Part shown: one piece after another, positions 43,400-51,858 of the stretch
Layout: each line of letters opens with the position of its first letter
Numbering within the stretch: position 1 is the stretch's first letter
Assembly (NCBI GenBank): GCA_036493475.1
Contig: DASXPS010000165.1
Span: 1 to 63,795 of the forward strand
Source of the DNA: Sporichthyaceae bacterium
GTDB lineage: Bacteria > Actinomycetota > Actinomycetes > Sporichthyales > Sporichthyaceae
Length of the DNA stretch: 63,795 nucleotides
Reading direction: 5' to 3'
Program-made: the position numbers and the translations under genes
The notes under the pieces: generated by a model
Told to the model about the DNA's origin: nothing
The model's database searches: none
The model's input: only the letters and a program-made list of their open reading frames with translations

Positions 43400-44139
43400 T
43401 GAGGTTGCCGGCGGTCGCGGTGGCGACCGCCGTGCTGGCCGCGCCGAGCCTGGCGCCGTCCGGTGTCCCGGCCTCCTCGGTTGGCTGCCCGAAGCCGGCC
43501 ACGCACACGGTGCGCGCGGCGCCCGGCTCCGGGCACACGGTGGCGCTCACCTTCGACGACGGGCCCAGTGACTGGACGCCGAAGATCCTCGCGGTGCTCG
43601 CCCGGAAGAAGGTGCACGCCACGTTCTTCGACACCGGCAAGCACGCCGCGCAGTACCCGCATTACGTGCGCGCCGAGCTCGCCGCCGGACACGTCGTCGG
43701 CGACCACACCTGGGACCACCGCTATCCGCGCACCACCCCGTGGACCGAGGCATACCTGCGTGACCAAATCGGCCGCACGGCCAAAGAGCTGCACGAGATC
43801 ACCGACGCCCCGGTGTGTCTGTTCCGCCCGCCCGGCGGGTTCTCGTCGCGCACCCTGGCGCCGGTCGCGCGCGAGTTCCGGATGAGCGTCATCGACTGGA
43901 GCGTCGACCCGCAGGACTGGAGGCAACCCGGTTACCGCTCGGCCGCGGCGACCGACCGCATCGCCACCGCCGCCCGGCCCGGCGGCCTGGCCCACCCCAT
44001 CGTGATTCTGCACGCGGGCAAGGCAAGCCACGAGCCGGACTCGCAGGTGTCGTCCTACCGCGGCAACACTGTCGCTGCGCTACCGACGATCATCGACTGG
44101 TACCGCGCGCACCACTACCGGTTCGTCACGCTGCACTGA
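43399..44139 (+). CDS. Secreted polysaccharide deacetylase (NodB/CE4 domain)
   Basis: 246 residues with a signal peptide (LPAVAVATAVLAAPSLAPSG). CE4 motifs are in order: TFDDGP (Asp-Asp), GDHTWDHRYP with the H-x3-H zinc site, LFRPPGGFSS, SVIDWSVDPQDW and IVILHAG. It would remove N-acetyl groups from cell-wall or external polysaccharide in a metal-dependent way. Its ATG overlaps the GNAT stop, and it ends 7 nt from a convergent SRPBCC gene. Confidence 0.9.
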   Translation: MRLPAVAVATAVLAAPSLAPSGVPASSVGCPKPATHTVRAAPGSGHTVALTFDDGPSDWTPKILAVLARKKVHATFFDTGKHAAQYPHYVRAELAAGHVVGDHTWDHRYPRTTPWTEAYLRDQIGRTAKELHEITDAPVCLFRPPGGFSSRTLAPVAREFRMSVIDWSVDPQDWRQPGYRSAAATDRIATAARPGGLAHPIVILHAGKASHEPDSQVSSYRGNTVAALPTIIDWYRAHHYRFVTLH

Positions 44140-44146
44140 GGCGGCG

Positions 44147-44614
44147 TCAAATCGCTTCCACCACGGCCCGAATACGCTCCAACGTCTGGCGCATGCCCCG
44201 CACGTTGGTCTTCGTGCGCCTGGCCCCGAACAGCGTCCAGTACGCCCGGATGATCAGCGAGTCGGACAACGCGAACGACTCGGTGACCTCGGTTGCGGCC
44301 TCGTTCGCGCGCAGCGCGTAGCGCCAGGTGTTCACCCCGGAGGTGCCCGGGGCCTCGACCACGAACGCAAACACCCGTTCCGGCTCGCACTCCACCACCC
44401 GGCAGCTGGTCCAATACATGGGGCCGCGGCCGTTGCGCTTGACGTGACCCTGGAACTTCGCCCCGACCGCAGGGCCGGTGGCCCCGCCGATCCAACGACC
44501 CGCCAGTGTCTCCGGGGAGAACTCACCGATCCGGGTGACGTCGCTGACCAACGCCCACACTTCGCGCGCCGGTGCACGCATGCTCACCGTCACCGATTCC
44601 GCCAGGGGCATCAT
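44147..44614 (-). CDS. SRPBCC-family (polyketide cyclase/START-like) protein
   Basis: 155 residues. MRAPAREVWALVSDVTRIGE followed by FSPETL is the hallmark N terminus, with FQGHVKRNGRGPMYWTSCRV and GVNTWRYALRANEAATEVTE in the sheet region. These helix-grip proteins bind hydrophobic ligands. The function here is unknown. It is divergent from the LLM oxidoreductase gene over 93 bp. Confidence 0.78.
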   Translation of the reverse strand: MMPLAESVTVSMRAPAREVWALVSDVTRIGEFSPETLAGRWIGGATGPAVGAKFQGHVKRNGRGPMYWTSCRVVECEPERVFAFVVEAPGTSGVNTWRYALRANEAATEVTESFALSDSLIIRAYWTLFGARRTKTNVRGMRQTLERIRAVVEAI

Positions 44615-44707
44615 GCTGCCACCCTATGAAGCATCGCTTCGGAAGATCCGGGAAGTCTGTCGACTTGGACCGGAAAACAGCCCTCCAGCACGGTTGAAGG
44701 AGCACTG

Positions 44708-45487
44708 GTGACGCGAGAAGTCCGCATCGGCATCCAACTGCAACCGCAGCACGCCAGCTATCGGCAGATCCGCGACGCGGTGGCCCGGGTGGAGGACCTC
44801 GGCACCGACGTCGTCTACAACTGGGACCACTTCTATCCGTTGTACGGCGAGCCCGACGGGCTGCACTTCGAGGGCTGGACGATGCTCGGCGCCTGGGCCG
44901 AGGCCACCTCCCGCATCGAGATCGGCTGCCTGGTCACCTGCAACAGCTACCGCAATCCCGAACTGCTCGCGGACATGGCGCGCACCGTCGACCACATCTC
45001 CGACGGCCGGCTGGTGCTGGGCATCGGCTCGGGTTGGTTCCAGCGGGACTACGACGAGTACGGATACGAGTTCGGCACGGTCGGGTCGCGACTGGATGTG
45101 CTCGCCGAATCGCTGCCCCGTATCCAATCCCGGCTCAACAAACTCAACCCCGCGCCAACCCGACGCATCCCGATCCTCATCGGTGGCGGTGGAGAACGCA
45201 AAACGTTGCGTCTGGTCGCCAAGCATGCCGACATCTGGCACGGCTTCGGCTCACCCGACGAGATCGCGCACAAGTGCAAGGTCCTCGACGGCTGGTGCGC
45301 CGAGGTCGGTCGCGATCCGGCGGACATCGAGCGCTCGGTCGGGGTGGGGGAGAAGGACCCGACCGAGGTCGCCGATGACCTGCTGGCCGCCGGGGTCACC
45401 CTGTTCACCGTGGCCGCCGGCGGCCCGGACTACGACCTGAGCAGGCTCAAGGAGTGGATCCACTTCCGGGACGCCCACAACGGCTGA
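44708..45487 (+). CDS. LLM-class F420-dependent oxidoreductase
   Basis: 259 residues, luciferase-like TIM barrel. NWDHFYPLYGEPDGLHFEGW, IEIGCLVTCNSYRNPELLAD and GRLVLGIGSGWFQRDYDEYG match the actinobacterial F420-dependent LLM family. PILIGGGGERKTLRLVAKHA, followed by ADIWHGFG, is the typical cofactor-phosphate region. The GTG start has GAAGGAG with a short spacer. The substrate is unknown; the family reduces or oxidises diverse small molecules. Confidence 0.88.
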   Translation: MTREVRIGIQLQPQHASYRQIRDAVARVEDLGTDVVYNWDHFYPLYGEPDGLHFEGWTMLGAWAEATSRIEIGCLVTCNSYRNPELLADMARTVDHISDGRLVLGIGSGWFQRDYDEYGYEFGTVGSRLDVLAESLPRIQSRLNKLNPAPTRRIPILIGGGGERKTLRLVAKHADIWHGFGSPDEIAHKCKVLDGWCAEVGRDPADIERSVGVGEKDPTEVADDLLAAGVTLFTVAAGGPDYDLSRLKEWIHFRDAHNG

Positions 45488-45592
45488 CCGCGGCAAAATC
45501 GCCCGCGACACGTTCGGCCGTTTGACCCGCGGATGTCCGTTTGGTCCGTTACTTTGAAGCGAACGTCACATCTGATACCCGGGGAGAGGTCG

Positions 45593-45793
45593 ATGCGTCG
45601 AGCGTTCGGGACTTTGATGGCCGCAATGATGCTCGCGGTGCTGGCGGCCGGCTCGGCGATGGCCGCGACCGCTCCGGCGGGGCCACCTGCGGCCCCCGGT
45701 GGCCCGTCGCTCCCGTTGTGCCTAGGCGTCGACGTGCTCGGTCTCGACCTAGGCCAGGGCAGCGCGTGTGCCTCCGGAGTCGCCCCGGCCTGA
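45593..45793 (+). CDS. Small exported protein
   Basis: 66 residues. A signal peptide (RRAFGTLMAAMMLAVLAAGS, then AMA) is followed by a short Pro/Gly/Ala stretch (PAGPPAAPGGPS) and a tail with two Cys (LPLCLGVDVLGLDLGQGSAC) that could form a disulphide. The ATG at 45593 has GGGGAGAG just upstream. No family is recognised. It comes 1 nt before the methyltransferase start. Confidence 0.6.
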   Translation: MRRAFGTLMAAMMLAVLAAGSAMAATAPAGPPAAPGGPSLPLCLGVDVLGLDLGQGSACASGVAPA

Positions 45794-45794
45794 G

Positions 45795-46679
45795 GTGAGC
45801 GTTCCCCCGGACCCCTGGGCGGAGTGGCTGCTCCACCGACGCGACGGTGATGACCCGGCCACCCGGGAGGTCACCGCACGCGCGCTCGCGCGTATTCGGG
45901 ACAAGGTGCTCAACGATGCGGCGGTCGCCCCCGGCGATCGCGTGCTCGACGTCGGCTGCGGCGACGGGCTGATCGGGTTGCGCGCGGCCGAGCTGGTCGG
46001 CCCCGACGGACATGTGACGTTCACTGATGTGTCCGCGTTTTTGTTGCGTCATGCCGCGGACGCCGCCGCGGCAGCCGGTCTGGACAAGCGCTGCTCGTTC
46101 GTGCAGAGCGCCTTGCCGGACCTGGCGGAGCTGCCGGACGCGTCCTTCGACGTGGTGACCATCCGCTCGGTGCTCATCTACGTCGCGGACAAGGCCGCCG
46201 CGCTGGCCGCGGTGCACCGGGTGCTGCGACCCGGCGGTCGAGTGGCGCTGTTCGAGCCGATCAACAGCTTCGGGCAGCCCGCCGACCCGAACCGGCTGTG
46301 GGGCTTCGCGGTGGACGGTGCGCTGGCCGAGGCGGCTGCGGTGAGTCGGGCCGCCGCGGCCAATGCGCCGGAGCACGCCACCATGCTGAACTTCGACGAA
46401 CGTGACCTGTTCCGGCTCGTGCAGCAGGCCGGGCTGGTCGATGTGCGGATGGATTACCACGCCGAGGTCGGCGCGGGCACGCCGCCCGCCACGGACGTCG
46501 ATTCCTTTCTGGCCACCGCGCCGAACCCGTTGGCGAGCAGCTACGGCGAACTGCTTGCCGCTGCGCTTGCCCCGGACGCGGCCGGCCGACTGCGTGCGCG
46601 GTTGGCCCGCGCGCTCATCGAACGCGACTTCGTGCGTCGGGCCGCCGTGGTCCACCTGGCCGCCCGCCGGCCCAGCTGA
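45795..46679 (+). CDS. SAM-dependent methyltransferase
   Basis: 294 residues, class I Rossmann methyltransferase. SAM motif I is VLDVGCGDGLIGLRA, motif II is near VTFTDVS, the post-II region is FDVVTIRSVLIYV, and motif III is RVLRPGGRVALFEP. The acceptor is unknown; the 60-residue helical C terminus may define it. The GTG start is uncertain because its SD is weak. It ends 20 nt from the convergent recD gene. Confidence 0.8.
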   Translation: MSVPPDPWAEWLLHRRDGDDPATREVTARALARIRDKVLNDAAVAPGDRVLDVGCGDGLIGLRAAELVGPDGHVTFTDVSAFLLRHAADAAAAAGLDKRCSFVQSALPDLAELPDASFDVVTIRSVLIYVADKAAALAAVHRVLRPGGRVALFEPINSFGQPADPNRLWGFAVDGALAEAAAVSRAAAANAPEHATMLNFDERDLFRLVQQAGLVDVRMDYHAEVGAGTPPATDVDSFLATAPNPLASSYGELLAAALAPDAAGRLRARLARALIERDFVRRAAVVHLAARRPS

Positions 46680-46699
46680 GCCGAGGGTCTGACGCCGCC

Positions 46700-48508
46700 T
46701 CAGTGCAGGCGCAACCGGGCGCCCAACCCACTGGCCCGGGCGGCCGGGTGCTGGACCGCGCGGGCAACCGCGTCCGCGGACCCGATCAAGCGCACCGAAT
46801 CGGTGGCCCGGGTGATCGCGGTGTAGAGCGTCTGTCGGGTGGCCAGCGGAGAACTCGCCGCGGGCAGCAGCACGCTGACCGAGGCGAACTCGCTGCCCTG
46901 AGCGCGGTGCACGGTCATCGCATGCACGGGACGGTGGGCCGGCAGCCGGCCCAGCGGCACCAGGCGCACCGCGTTGCCGCGACGGAAAGCCACCCGCGGC
47001 CCGTCCTCGGTGGCCACCACCACGCCGGTGTCGCCGTTGAACAGCCCGAGATCGGCGTCGTTCTCGGTGATCAGCAACGGCTCTCCCACCCGGTGCGCGG
47101 CCACCCGCCCCGCCTCGGTCAACCAGCCGCTGACCCGTGCCGTCCAGTGCCGCACCCCGCGTGGTCCCAACCGGTGCGCGCACAACACGCGGTGCGCGTC
47201 GGCCGCCGCCAACGCCGCCGCGCCGTCGCCCGCGGTGGCGGCGTCGAACATGGCCGCGCCGGTGGTCAGCACGTCCGCGCGCAGGTCGGCCAGTACGGCC
47301 TCGGGCAGGTCGGCGTCATCGGCGACCTCCACGAACGCCACCGTGCCCGCGCCGTCCCGCAGTGCGTCCAGCGTGGCCTGTGCATCACCCCGGCGCACCG
47401 CCGCGGCCAGCGCGGCGATCTCCCCGTGTTCGTGAAACCGTCGGGTGCGGCGCAACCGCACTACATGTCCGCCGAGGGCGGAGGATTCCGGGTCGGCGGT
47501 GAGGTCGCCGAGCACGGCGCCGGCCTCCACCGACGCCAGTTGATCGGCGTCGCCGACCAGCACCAGTCGTGCGGTGGGCCGCACCGCCTCGATCAGTCGG
47601 GCCATCAGCGTCAGGGACACCATCGAGGTCTCATCGACGATCACCACGTCGTGCGGCAGGCGGTTGTCCCGGTCGTGGGAGAACCGGCTGCGGCTACCGG
47701 GCCGGAACCCGAGCAGCCGGTGCACGGTGGTGGCCGCGGGCTCGCCGACCCGGCTGCGGTCGTCCTCGCCGAACCCGGCGACCGCGCCGCGCACCGCCTC
47801 GGTCAACCGGGCCGCGGCCTTGCCGGTGGGGGCGGCCAACGCAATGCGGGGGGTGGGCCCCGGTTGGTCGTGCAGCAGCGCGAGCAGCCGGGCCACCGTG
47901 GTGGTCTTGCCGGTGCCGGGCCCACCGACGATCACCGCCAGCCGGCTGCGCACCGCCTGTTCGGCGGCCGCGCGTTGGTCGGCGTCCGCCTCCGCGCCGA
48001 ACAGCCGGGCCAGCCCGGCGGCCAACCGTGCCTCGTCGAGGTCCGGAGCTGCCGCGGCGGCGCGGCTCAACAACCCGTCGGCCACCTCGCGCTCCTGGCC
48101 GAAGTAGCGGTCCAACCACATCGAGGTGCCGACCAGGCGCAGCGGCCGACCGGGCGGGTCCTCCTCGCCGGCGACCAGTGGGCTGGCCGCGCACCGCGTC
48201 ACCCAGTCCGCCGGGTCCGGCCAGGGCAGCGGGATCGGCTCGAGCAGGACGCCGGTCTCCTCGCTGTCCGGGCTGGTGGTCTCCGCGGCGGTGGCCAGAT
48301 CCACCACCACCGAACCCTGTCGGGTACTGCGAACGACCAGCGCCGCGGCCAGCAGCACGACCTGGTCGGTCTCCCCGCCCAGCCGGCCCAGCGTGCTCGC
48401 CACGTGCACATCCGCGGCGGTCAGCACGCCCGCGGCGTTGAACTGCGCGAGCAGGCCATCGGCCCGGCGTGCGGTGTCCGGGTGGTGTTCGGGCAGGGTG
48501 CCGATCAT
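46700..48508 (-). CDS. recD: Exodeoxyribonuclease V alpha subunit RecD
   Basis: 602 residues, superfamily 1B helicase. Walker A is VIVGGPGTGKTTTVARLLAL, motif II is VIVDETSMVSL, and motif III reads LVLVGDADQLASVEAGAVLG. The UvrD-like C-terminal region is HAMTVHRAQGSEFASVSVLL, with YTAITRA. It is the 5'-3' motor of RecBCD. Its ATG overlaps the recB stop (ATGA), the last link in a tightly coupled recC-recB-recD operon. Confidence 0.93.
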   Translation of the reverse strand: MIGTLPEHHPDTARRADGLLAQFNAAGVLTAADVHVASTLGRLGGETDQVVLLAAALVVRSTRQGSVVVDLATAAETTSPDSEETGVLLEPIPLPWPDPADWVTRCAASPLVAGEEDPPGRPLRLVGTSMWLDRYFGQEREVADGLLSRAAAAAPDLDEARLAAGLARLFGAEADADQRAAAEQAVRSRLAVIVGGPGTGKTTTVARLLALLHDQPGPTPRIALAAPTGKAAARLTEAVRGAVAGFGEDDRSRVGEPAATTVHRLLGFRPGSRSRFSHDRDNRLPHDVVIVDETSMVSLTLMARLIEAVRPTARLVLVGDADQLASVEAGAVLGDLTADPESSALGGHVVRLRRTRRFHEHGEIAALAAAVRRGDAQATLDALRDGAGTVAFVEVADDADLPEAVLADLRADVLTTGAAMFDAATAGDGAAALAAADAHRVLCAHRLGPRGVRHWTARVSGWLTEAGRVAAHRVGEPLLITENDADLGLFNGDTGVVVATEDGPRVAFRRGNAVRLVPLGRLPAHRPVHAMTVHRAQGSEFASVSVLLPAASSPLATRQTLYTAITRATDSVRLIGSADAVARAVQHPAARASGLGARLRLH

Positions 48509-51500
48509 CTTTCACCCGCCAGGAACTCCGAGGTGGCCACCACGGCTGCCGGGGCGGGCCGCCAGGCATACACGCCGGGGACGTCCGGGCCCGCGTCCGC
48601 GCCGGACATGCCGCGTAGGAACAGGTACAGCGCACCGCGTAGGTGCCGAGCCGGGTCGTAACCAGGCTGACGCCACGTCAGATAGCGGTGCAGCGCGACC
48701 TGGTAGAGCAGCGCCTGCAGCGGGTAGTCCGCGGCGAACATGGCCGTCTGCATGGCCTCGGTGCGGTAGTGCCAGAGGTTCGGCTCCTCCTCGGCGGGAT
48801 GCAGCCGGTTGGTCTTGTAGTCCACCACCAGGTAGCCCGGCGCCTCGGGGTCCGAAACCCGCAGCACCACATCGATACTGCCGGTCAGATATCCGCGCAG
48901 CGGCTGGTCGGCGAGATCGGGCGAGCTGAGCCGCGGTAGCCAGGCGCGCACCGGGTCCGCGGCGGCCAGGTGCGTCTCCAGCACCGGAGCCAGCTCGGCC
49001 AACCGGATCAACCGTCCGGGCCGGTCGCCGCCGGCCAACGGCAACTCGAACTCCAGCTCAGAAAGCCGATCGGCGGCGAAGGCACGCAGTGCCCGCCCGC
49101 TCGCGCTCACGCCCAACGGGGTGTGCAGCGCGGGCAGCAGCGCGGTCCCGAGCTCGTTCCCGGTCAACTCCGCGATCGGGGTGCGGGCCAGCGCGACGGT
49201 CGCCGCGGTCACCAGCGCGGCCACCGGGTCGGCCGCGGCCAGATCGACGGTCTCCAGCACGGTGTGCACCACCGTGCCGAACGCGGCACCGGCGGGCAGC
49301 AGGGCGAACGCCGGCGCCGGCACCACCGCGACGGGCTCGACCGGTGGGACGGCGGTGTCATCGGCGTCGGTGGGTTCGTCGACGGTGCCGGGGGATTCGG
49401 CCTCGGCGAGCCCGGCGAACAACGCCGGCCCGGCCTCGTGCGCGACCGCGGTCAACGAGCTGTACGAGCTACGCCGCCACGCGGTGTCCAGGGTGCGGTC
49501 GAAGCGGGCCGCCACCGGCTCGCCCACCGGCGCCGCGGCCGGGGTCCACCGTGGCGTCGCGGAGAGCACCGCGGTGACCACCGCCAGGCTGCCGGCGGAC
49601 GCCGCCGCGCGTTCGCCGATCAGCGTGCGGGCGCCGGACTCGTCGGGCACCGGCACCCGGGCCGGTGGACTGCCGGGGCCGCGCGGGCGGCACAACAAGC
49701 GGTGCACCGCGGACTCCGCGGTGATCGTGGATCGGGCCCACCACACGGTCAACGCGGACCGCGCCCTGGTCGTCGCGACGTAGAGCAGTCGCAGGTCCTC
49801 CCCGGCGTCCTCCCGCTGGTGCGCCCGCACCGCCTCGACCCAGCCCGCTCCGCTCGGCCCGCCGACGTCGCGGCAGCGGCGACCCTGCTTGTCGTGGAAC
49901 AGCGCCACCGCCGGTTCGCTCACGTTGCGGTCCCAGCCGAACGGCACGTACACCAGCGGGAACTCCAAGCCCTTGCTGGCATGCACCGTGACCACCTGCA
50001 CCGCGGCCGCGTCGGAGTCCAACCGGCGGCTGCGTTCCGGGTTGCCCTGCGGTGTCGCCGCCTCCTCGATGCGGCGGCGTAGCCAGGTCAGCAGAGCGGG
50101 CAGGCCCAGCCCGTCGCGCAGCGCGGCCGCGTGCAGGATCTCCCCGACGTGACGCAGATCGGTGGCGTGCCGTTCCCCCCCGACCTGGCCGAGCAAACCG
50201 GCCATCGTGGCGTGGGCGGCGTCCACCGCGGTGAGCAACGCGGCCACCCCACGCTCGGCCAGCACTGCGCTCCACCCGCGCAGCTGGTGCGCCAGGACGT
50301 CGTGCGCCGCTTCGCCACCGGCGTCCAACGCGGCCGCGTCCCAACCGATGAACGCGGAGACCGCCAACCGGCGCACCCGACCGACCCGATGCGGTTGTTC
50401 CACTGCCTCCAGCAACACCAGCCAGTCCCGCGCGGCCGCGGTGGCGAACACGTTGCTGGTGGCCCGCAGCACGCTGGGCACTCCGACCGCGACCAACGCG
50501 TCGCGCGCCTGCTCGGCCTGCAGATTGCTGCGCACCAGCACCGCGATGTCGCCCGGCCGCACCGGCCGCCATGGACCTGACGGGTCATCAGCGATGGTGC
50601 TGCCCTCGCCGAGCACCTCGACGATGGCGGCCACCAGATCGCGGATCACCAACGGGCGCACGCCGTCCACCAGCGGCGCACCGTTGCTCTTGGTGGGCAG
50701 CCCGGCGGTGGGCACGATGCGCACCTGCACGGGTGGGCGGGCATCGGGGGTGCGCAGCAACGGTGCCGGTCGCCCGGCGGCCACCGGGCCGACCACGATC
50801 TCGTCCTCGCCCAACGCGGCGCCGTCGAACAGCGTGTCCAGGCCGCGCAGCAGCGCGGCGTCGCTGCGCCAGTTGAAGTGCAGCGTGGCACGGGTGTCCG
50901 CGACCGTGGCGGCGGCGAGGTAGCTGTGCACGTCCCCGCCGCGGAAGGCATAGATGGCCTGCTTCGGGTCGCCGATCAACACCAATGTGGCGTGGCCGTG
51001 GAAGGCGCGGTGCAGGATCTCCCATTGCACCGGGTCGGTGTCCTGAAACTCGTCGACCAGCACGAATCGGTAGCGGCCACGCAGCCGCGCGGCCACGGTC
51101 GGGCCGTCCTCGGAGTGCGCGAGCACCGCGGCCAGGTGGGCCAATAGGTCGTCGAAGCTCATCGCCCGACGCTCGCGCAATCGGCGGGCGACTTCGGTGC
51201 GTACCGCGGTGGCGAACCGGGACCGGGTGCCGGCCCGCTCGTCCGGCTCGTCGCCGTCGGGCAGCAGTCGGGCATGGGTGTCCGTCGCGGCCTCGCGGGC
51301 GATGGCCAGGGCGTCCTTGGCACCGAACAATGGATCCCCGGTCGGTGCCCAGCGCCGTAGGTACAGGTCGAGAGCGACCTCCTGGACCAGATCGCCGAGA
51401 TCCTCGAGCAACTCCGTCGAGGGATCCGCGTCCGCCGCGGTGCCCAGCGAGCGGATCACCAACTGGCAGAAGCCGTGCGTGGTGGCGATGGTGGCCGCGT

Positions 51501-51858
51501 CGAAGTCCACGCACGCCCGGGCCAACCGGACCTGCCGGGCGGCCACCTCCGGCGGGCTGCCCGCGGCCAGGTGGGCCAACAACGGATCGGGGTGCGGGCC
51601 GGGTCCCAGCGCCAGCACGTCGCGTGCTTCGCTCAACCGTTCGCGGACCCGCTCGCGCAGCTCGCGGGTGGCGGCGCGGCCGAAGGTGATGAGCAGGACG
51701 TCGCGCAGGTCGGCCGCACCTTCCGCGACGAACCGGGTCAGCAGTGCGGCGATCGTCCAGGTCTTACCGGTGCCCGCGGAGGCCTCCAACAGCGTGGTGC
51801 CGGTGGGCAAGGCACCGAGCACGTCGAACGGCACCGGGGAAGGTGAGTGTGTGGTCAT
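48505..51858 (-). CDS. recB: Exodeoxyribonuclease V beta subunit RecB
   Basis: 1117 residues, UvrD-like helicase with C-terminal nuclease. Walker A is LLEASAGTGKTWTIAALLTR, motif II is FVLVDEFQDTDPVQWEILHR, motif III is LVLIGDPKQAIYAFRGGDVH, and motif V is VVTVHASKGLEFPLVYVPFG. The nuclease motif near the C terminus is YLVVDYKTN. The ATG at 51858 overlaps the recC stop. RecB unwinds and degrades broken DNA ends and loads RecA in enteric bacteria. Confidence 0.93.
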   Translation of the reverse strand: MTTHSPSPVPFDVLGALPTGTTLLEASAGTGKTWTIAALLTRFVAEGAADLRDVLLITFGRAATRELRERVRERLSEARDVLALGPGPHPDPLLAHLAAGSPPEVAARQVRLARACVDFDAATIATTHGFCQLVIRSLGTAADADPSTELLEDLGDLVQEVALDLYLRRWAPTGDPLFGAKDALAIAREAATDTHARLLPDGDEPDERAGTRSRFATAVRTEVARRLRERRAMSFDDLLAHLAAVLAHSEDGPTVAARLRGRYRFVLVDEFQDTDPVQWEILHRAFHGHATLVLIGDPKQAIYAFRGGDVHSYLAAATVADTRATLHFNWRSDAALLRGLDTLFDGAALGEDEIVVGPVAAGRPAPLLRTPDARPPVQVRIVPTAGLPTKSNGAPLVDGVRPLVIRDLVAAIVEVLGEGSTIADDPSGPWRPVRPGDIAVLVRSNLQAEQARDALVAVGVPSVLRATSNVFATAAARDWLVLLEAVEQPHRVGRVRRLAVSAFIGWDAAALDAGGEAAHDVLAHQLRGWSAVLAERGVAALLTAVDAAHATMAGLLGQVGGERHATDLRHVGEILHAAALRDGLGLPALLTWLRRRIEEAATPQGNPERSRRLDSDAAAVQVVTVHASKGLEFPLVYVPFGWDRNVSEPAVALFHDKQGRRCRDVGGPSGAGWVEAVRAHQREDAGEDLRLLYVATTRARSALTVWWARSTITAESAVHRLLCRPRGPGSPPARVPVPDESGARTLIGERAAASAGSLAVVTAVLSATPRWTPAAAPVGEPVAARFDRTLDTAWRRSSYSSLTAVAHEAGPALFAGLAEAESPGTVDEPTDADDTAVPPVEPVAVVPAPAFALLPAGAAFGTVVHTVLETVDLAAADPVAALVTAATVALARTPIAELTGNELGTALLPALHTPLGVSASGRALRAFAADRLSELEFELPLAGGDRPGRLIRLAELAPVLETHLAAADPVRAWLPRLSSPDLADQPLRGYLTGSIDVVLRVSDPEAPGYLVVDYKTNRLHPAEEEPNLWHYRTEAMQTAMFAADYPLQALLYQVALHRYLTWRQPGYDPARHLRGALYLFLRGMSGADAGPDVPGVYAWRPAPAAVVATSEFLAGER